Notes under the pieces: generated by a model
What the model was told of the DNA's origin: nothing
Seen by the model: only the letters and a program-made list of their open reading frames with translations
Database searches by the model: none
Position numbers and translations under genes: made by a program
From: Dama dama
Lineage: Eukaryota > Chordata > Mammalia > Artiodactyla > Cervidae
DNA: 64,000 nucleotides
Assembly: GCF_033118175.1 (NCBI RefSeq)
Contig: NW_026870889.1
Coordinates: 1,922,001 to 1,986,000, forward strand
Reading direction: 5' to 3'
Part shown: one piece after another, positions 58,437 to 64,000 of the stretch
Position numbering within the stretch: position 1 is the first letter of the stretch
Layout: the number at the start of each line of letters is the position of its first letter

Positions 58437-59784
58437 GGCCGGTTTGCAAGCACTCCCGCCCGCTGTTCCCGCCAGGCACGAACAATGCTCCCAAGCCCGG
58501 GAGAAAAGCGCTTCGGGGTGGTGCTCTCACCGGGCCCTTGCCCCTGAGCCTGGGGGCCAGGCAGGGGGAACACACTCCCAGGCCAAGGCAGAACGACATG
58601 CACACGTCTGTTCCTGCCCCCTACACCGGCAGAGAGCTCGGGGGAGCCAGAGACTGCCAGGCTGCTGCTGGGCTGGCCGCCTGTGTGGGACGGGGCAGAG
58701 CCGACCTAGGGGCAAGTTGGGCCTCTTGCTCTCCCTGCTGCCCTGAGGCTGCTGGGTCAAAGAGGTCTTGGGCATCCAGCCCTTTGCTGCTCCCTTCCCT
58801 CTGACGAGGCCCTCTGATCTCCAGCACCTTGCAGTGTGGAGACAGCCCCTGCCAGCAACCTCCTCTCCAAGGAGGCCTCAACCGAGGCCTAGGCCCAGGG
58901 GAAAGGCACCAGCGGGGATGAGCCTGTGGAGGCGCCCGGGCATGTCTGGACCCAGGCCCCGCAGCCTGCCCCTTGGTGGGGCAGTACCCCCGGAGGCCAG
59001 GAAGGTCTGGGCAAGGCTGGCCAGGGGCAGGGGACCTGCTGCGTCCTGCCCCTGGCCTGTGAGGCCTCTGAGCACAACCGGCCCTCTCCCACTGGAAGAC
59101 CTCCCCGGCTGCCTCCAACGTCCTGTTTGCAAACACTCCCGCCCGCTGTTCACGCCAGGCTCGCACAATGCTCCCAAGCCCGGGAGAAAAGCGCTTCGGG
59201 GTGGTGCTCTCTCCGGGCCCTTGCCCCTGAGCCTGGGGGCAAGGCAGGGGGAACACACTCCCAGGCCAAGGCAGAACCACATGCCCACGTCTGTTCCTGT
59301 CCCCTGCACCGGCAGAGAGCTTGGGGGAGCCAGAGTCTGTCAGGCAGCTGCTGGGCTGGCCGCCTGTGTGGGAAGGGGCAGAGCCGCCCTAGGGGCAAGT
59401 TGGGCCTCTTGCTCTCCCTGCTGCCCTGAGGCTGCTGGGCCAAAGACGTCTTGGGCATCCAGCCCCTTACTGGTCCCTTCCCTCTGACGAGGCCCTCTGA
59501 GCTCCAGCACCTTGCAGTGTGGAGACAGCCCCTGCCAGCAACCTCCTCTCCAAGGTGGCCTCAACCGAGGCCTAGGCCCAGGGGAAAGGCACCAGCGGGG
59601 ATGAGCCTGGGGAGGCGCCCGGGCATGTCTGGACCCAGTCCCCGCAGCCTGCCCCTTGGTGGGACAGTACCCCCGGAGGCCAGGAAGGTCTGGGCAAGGC
59701 TGCCAGGGGCAGGGACACTGCTGTCTCCTGCCCCTGGCCTGTGGGGCGTCTGAGCACAACCGGCACTCTCCCGCTGGAAGACCT

Positions 59785-59801
59785 CCCCGTCTGCCTTGAA
59801 A
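59785..59801 (-). other. CENP-B-box-like site, one core mismatch (CG to TG)
   Basis: Same altered sequence as at 58420, in the S-type monomer at 59451. Sharing the change suggests these monomers descend from one altered ancestor. Confidence 0.6.
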
Positions 59802-61831
59802 GGCCGGTTTGCAAGCACTCCCGCCCGCTGTTCCCGCCAGGCACGCACAATGCTCCCAAGCCCGGGAGAAAAGCGCTTCGGGGTGGTGCTCTCACCGGGC
59901 CCTTGCCCCTGAGCCTGGGGGCCAGGCAGGGGGAACACACTCCCAGGCCAAGGCAGAACGACATGCACACGTCTGTTCCTGCCCCCTACACCGGCAGAGA
60001 GCTCGGGGGAGCCAGAGACTGCCAGGCTGCTGCTGGGCTGGCCGCCTGTGTGGGACGGGGCAGAGCCGACCTAGGGGCAAGTTGGGCCTCTTGCTCTCCC
60101 TGCTGCCCTGAGGCTGCTGGGTCAAAGAGGTCTTGGGCATCCAGCCCTTTGCTGGTCCCTTCCCTCTGACGAGGCCCTCTGATCTCCAGCACCTTGCAGT
60201 GTGGAGACAGCCCCTGCCAGCAACCTCCTCTCCAAGGAGGCCTCAACCGAGGCCTAGGCCCAGGGGAAAGGCACCAGCGGGGATGAGCCTGGGGAGGCGC
60301 CCGGGCATGTCTGGACCCAGTCCCCGCAGCCTGCCCCTTGGTGGGACAGTACCCCCGGAGGCCAGGAAGGTCTGGGTAAGGCTGGCCAGGGGCAGGGGCC
60401 CTGCTGGGTCCTGCCCCTGGCCTGTGGGGCCTCTGAGCACAACCGGCCCTCTCCCACTGGAAGACCTCCCCGGCTGCCTCCAAAGTCCTGTTTGCAAACA
60501 CTCCCGCCCGCTGTTCACGCCAGGCTCGCACAATGCTCCCAAGCCCTGGAGAAAAGCGCATTGGGGTGGTTCTCTCTCCGGGCCCTTGCCCCTGAGCCTG
60601 GGGGCAAGGCACGGGGAACACACTCCCTGGCCAAGGCAGAACCACATGCCCACGTCTGTTCCTGTCCCCTGCACCGGCAGAGAGCTCGGGGGAGCCAGAG
60701 TCTCTCAGGCAGGTGCTGGGCTGGCTGCCTGTGTGGGAAGGGGCAGAGCCGACCTAGGGGCAAGTTGGGCCTCTTGCTCTCCCTGCTGCCCTGAGGCTGC
60801 TGGGCCAAAGAGGTCTTGGGCATCCAGCCCCTAACTGGTCCCTTCCCTCTGACGAGGCCCTCTGAGCTCCAGCACCTTGCAGTGTGGAGACAGCCCCTGC
60901 CAGCAACCTCCTCTCCAAGGAGGCCTCAACCGAGGCCTAGGCCCAGGGGAAAGGCACCAGCGGGGATGAGCCTGGGGAGGCGCCCGGGCATGTCTGGACC
61001 CAGTCCCCGCAGCCTGCCCCTTGGTGGGGCAGTACCCCTGGAGGCCAGGAAGGTCTGGGCAAGGCTGACAAGGGGCAGGGGACCTGCTGGGTCCTGACCC
61101 TGGCCTGTGGGGCCTCTGAGCACAACCGGCCCTCTCCCACTGGAAGACCTCCCCGGCTGCCTCCAAAGGCCGTTTTGCACGCACCTCCGCCCACTGTTCC
61201 GACCAAGCGCGCACAATGCTCCCAAGCCCGGGAGAAAAGCGCTTCGGGGTGGTGCTCTCTCCGGGCCCTTGCCCCTGAGCCTGGGGGCAAGGCAGGGTGT
61301 CCACACTCCCAGGACAAGGCAGAACCACATGCACACGTCTGATCTGCCCCCTGCACCGGCAGAGAGCTCGGGGGAGCCAGAGTCTGTCAGGCAGCTGCTG
61401 GGCTGGCCGCCTGTGTGGGAAGGGGCAGAGCCGACCTAGGGGCAAGTTGGGACTCTTGCTCTCCCTGCTGCCCTGAGGCTGCTGGGCCAAAGAGGTCGTG
61501 GGCATCCAGCCCCTTGCTGGTCCCTTCCCTCTGACGAGGCCCTCTGAGCTCCAGCACCTTGCAGTGTGGAGACAGCCCCTGCCAGCAACCTCCTCTCCAA
61601 GGAGGCCTCCACCGAGGCCTAGGCCCAGGGGAAAGGCACCAGCGGGGATGAGCCTGGGGAGGCGCCCGGGCATGTCTGGACCCAGTCCCCGCAGCCTGCC
61701 CCTTGGTGGGGCAGTACCCCCGGAGGCCAGGAAGGTCTCGGCAAGGCTGCCAGGGGCAGGGACACTGCTGGGTCCTGCCCCTGGCCTGTGGGGCGTCTGA
61801 GCACAACCGGCACTCTCCCGCTGGAAGACCT

Positions 61832-61848
61832 CCCCGTCTGCCTTGAAA
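61832..61848 (-). other. CENP-B-box-like site, one core mismatch (CG to TG)
   Basis: Third instance of the TGAA form, in the mosaic S-type monomer at 61498. No intact box is present anywhere from 51.7 kb to the window end. Confidence 0.6.
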
Positions 61849-63544
61849 GGCCGGTTTGCAAGCACTCCCGCCCGCTGTTCCCGCCAGGCACGCACAACGC
61901 TCCCAAGGCCAGGAGAAAAGCGCTTCGGGGTGTTGCTCTCTCCGGGCCCTTGCCCCTGAGCCTGGGGTCCAGGCAGTGGGTCCACACTCCCAGACCAAGG
62001 CAGAACCACATGCACACGTCTGTTCCTGACCCCTGCACCGGCAGAGAGCTCGGGGGAGCCAGAGTCTGTCAGGCAGCTGCTGGGTTGGCTGCCTGTGTGG
62101 GAAGGGGCAGAGCCGACCTAGGGGCAAGTTGGGCCTCTTGCTCTCCCTGCTGCCCTGAGGCTGCTGGGCCAAAGAGGTCTTGGGCATCCAGCCCCTTGCT
62201 GGTCCCTTCCCGCTGACGAGGCCCTCTGAGCTCCAGCACCTTGCAGTGTGGAGACAGCCCCTGCCAGCAACCTCCTCTCCAAGGAGGCATCAACCGAGGC
62301 CTATGCCCAGGGGAAAGGCACCAGCGGGGATGAGCCTGGGGAGGCGCCCAGGCATGTCTGGACCCAGTCCCCGCAGCCTGCCCCTTGGTGGGGCAGTACC
62401 CCCGGAGGCCAGGAAGGTCTGGGCAAGGCTGGCCAGGGGCAGGGGACCTGCTGGGTCCTGCCCCTGGCCTGTGAGGCCTCTGAGCACAACCGGCCCTCTC
62501 CCACTGGAAGACCTCCACGGCTGCCTCCAAAGTCCTGTTTGCAAACACTCCCGCCCGCTGTACACGCCAGGCTCGCACAATGCTCCCAAGCCCGGGAGAA
62601 AAGCGCTTCGGGGTGGTGCTCTCTCCGGGCCCTTGCACCTGAGCCTGGGGGCAAGGCAGGGGGAACACACTCCCAGGCCAAGACAGAACCACATGCCCAC
62701 GTCTGTTCCTGTCCCCTGCACCGGCAGAGAGCTTGGGGGAGCCAGAGTCTGTCAGGCAGCTGCTGGGTTGGCCGCCTGTGTGGGAAGGGGCAGAGCCGCC
62801 CTAGGGGCAAGTTGGGCCTCTTGCTCTCCCTGCTGCCCTGAGGCTGCTGGGCCAAAGACGTCTTGGGCATCCAGCCCCTTACTGGTCCCTTCCCTCTGAC
62901 GAGGCCCTCTGAGCTCCAGCACCTTGCAGTGTGGAGACAGCCCCTGCCAGCAACCTCCTCTCCAAGGAGGCCTCAACCGAGGCCTAGGCCCAGGGGAAAG
63001 GCACCAGCGGGGATGAGCCTGGGGAGGCGCCCGGGCATGTCTGGACCCAGGCCCCGCAGCCTGCCCCTTGGTGGGGCAGTACCCCCGGAGGCCAGGAAGG
63101 TCTGGGCAAGGCTGGCCAGGGGCAGGGGCCCTGCTGCGTCCTGCCCCTGGCCTGTGGGTCCTCTGAGCACAACCGGCCCTCTCCCACTGGAAGACCTCCC
63201 CAGCTGCCTCCAAAGGCCGGTTTGCAAGCGCTCCCGCCCACTGTTCCCAGCAGGCGTGCACAATGCTCCCAAGCCCGGGAGAAAAGCGCTTCAGGGTGGT
63301 GCTCTCTCCGGGCCCTTGCCCCTGAGCCTGGGGGCAAGGCAGGGTGTCCAGACTCCCAGGACAAGGCAGAACCACATGCACACGTCTGATCTGCCCCCTG
63401 CACCGGCAGAGAGCTCGGGGGAGCCAGAGACTGCCAGGCTGCTGCTGGGCTGGCTGCCTGTGTGGGACGGGGCAGAGCCGACCTAGTGGCAAGTTGGGCC
63501 TCTTGCTCTCCCTGCTGCCCTGAGGCTGCTGGGTCAAAGAGGTC

Positions 63545-64000
63545 TTGGGCATCCAGCCCTTTGCTGGTCCCTTCCCTCTGACGAGGCCCTCTGAGCTCCA
63601 GCACCTTGCAGTGTGGAGACAGCCCCTGCCAGCAACCTCCTCTCCAAAGAGGTCTCAACCGAGGCCTAAGCCCAGGGGAAAAGCACCAGCGGGGATGATC
63701 CTGGGGAGGCGCACGGACATGTCTGGACCCAGTCCCCGCAGCCTGCCCCTTGGTGGGGCTGTACCCCCGGAGGCCAGGAAGGTCTGGGCAAGGCTGGCCA
63801 GGGGCAGGGGCCCTGCTGGGTCCTGCCCCTGGCCTGTGAGGCCTCTGAGCACAACCGGCCCTCTCCCACTGGAAGACCTCCCCAGCTGCATCCAAAGTCC
63901 TGTTTGCAAACACTCCCGCCCGCTGTTCACGCCAGGCTCGCACAATGCTCCCAAGCCCGGGAGAAAAGCGCTTCGGGGTGGTGCTCTCTCCGGGCCCTTG
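63545..64000 (+). repeat. Partial monomer at the right window edge
   Basis: These are the first 456 bp of a monomer resembling that at 7643, sharing TCTCCAAAGAGG, GGATGATCCTGG and GCGCACGGACATG. It is cut by the window end just after the 129-bp segment, so the array continues beyond the window. Confidence 0.95.

Larger units (their letters stand above)
57157..63544 (+). repeat. Mosaic monomers after the 2731-bp duplication
   Basis: Monomers start at 57403, 58086, 58768, 59451, 60133, 60816, 61498, 62180 and 62863. Several look like recombinants of types seen elsewhere. The 61498 monomer has an S-type front half but a GCACAACGCTCCCAAGGCC segment shared with the L-type monomer at 35621. The 60816 monomer joins a CCGTTTTGCACGC segment to a GGGTGTCCACACTC segment. 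The three S monomers carry a CENP-B-box version with one core mismatch. Confidence 0.88.
1..64000 (+). repeat. Satellite array of ~683-bp G+C-rich monomers, all head to tail
   Basis: The segment beginning TTGGGCATCCAGCCC recurs every 681-683 bp across the window, always on the same strand. Examples of monomer starts in this phase: 139, 821, 1503, 2185, 2868, 3550, 4232, 4914, 5595, 6278, 6961, 7643, 8326, 9008, 9691, 10373, 11055, 11738, 12421, 13103, 13785, 14468, 15150, 15833, 16515 and 17197. Monomers differ mainly by substitutions and 1-bp indels. No inversion, transposon or unique spacer interrupts the series; only the 129-bp expansions near 44.8-51.7 kb change its rhythm. Such uniform arrays are typical of centromeric or pericentromeric heterochromatin. 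The family resembles ruminant ~0.7 kb G+C-rich satellites in length and composition, but I could not check this by alignment. Confidence 0.98.

Noticed and set aside
1..64000. Macrosatellite with an embedded gene, like D4Z4
   Set aside because: The monomer is only 683 bp and holds no homeobox or other recognisable domain in any frame.
1..64000. Ribosomal DNA or other RNA gene repeat
   Set aside because: No rRNA, snRNA or tRNA-like conserved segment was seen, and the period is far too short for rDNA.

Overview
The whole 64 kb window is one uninterrupted satellite DNA array. It is a head-to-tail tandem repeat of a G+C-rich monomer of about 682-683 bp, with every copy in the same orientation. 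I found no protein-coding gene, RNA gene, transposon, SINE/LINE, microsatellite, telomere repeat or unique sequence. The many long reading frames follow from low stop-codon density in G+C-rich DNA. The 683-bp period is not a multiple of three, so every frame breaks at each monomer.

Organism: homogeneous tandem arrays of this kind point to a centromeric or pericentromeric block of a large eukaryotic genome. Monomer length and composition resemble the ~0.7 kb G+C-rich satellite class of ruminants (bovine 1.723 satellite, ovine and cervid satellite II). That assignment is inference from length and composition only, because I could not align to any reference.

Layout. (1) 1-44817: about 65 full monomers. 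Positions 1-16619 recur at 17059-33676 with very few differences, giving a 25-monomer unit of ~17.06 kb. Inside each copy is a smaller four-monomer (2730 bp) tandem duplication. Positions 34139-44817 hold related but more diverged monomers, including a three-monomer (2049 bp) duplication at 35127-39224. (2) 44818-51712: one 129-bp segment of the monomer is amplified on its own, in runs of about 15, 11 and 19 copies, separated by two 552-bp remainders of the full monomer. (3) 51713-64000: ordinary 683-bp monomers resume, starting with a four-monomer (2731 bp) tandem duplication.

The most interesting signal is a 17-bp motif matching the CENP-B box core (TTCG-N4-A-N2-CGGG) exactly. It lies on the minus strand at 11 places. 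Ten are in one monomer subfamily, here called S, and one arose separately in an ordinary (L) monomer. The ordinary monomer carries the same site with one core base wrong. Three further S monomers carry a version broken by a single CpG-type transition. The array therefore shows gain, spread and decay of a candidate centromere-protein binding site within one satellite family.
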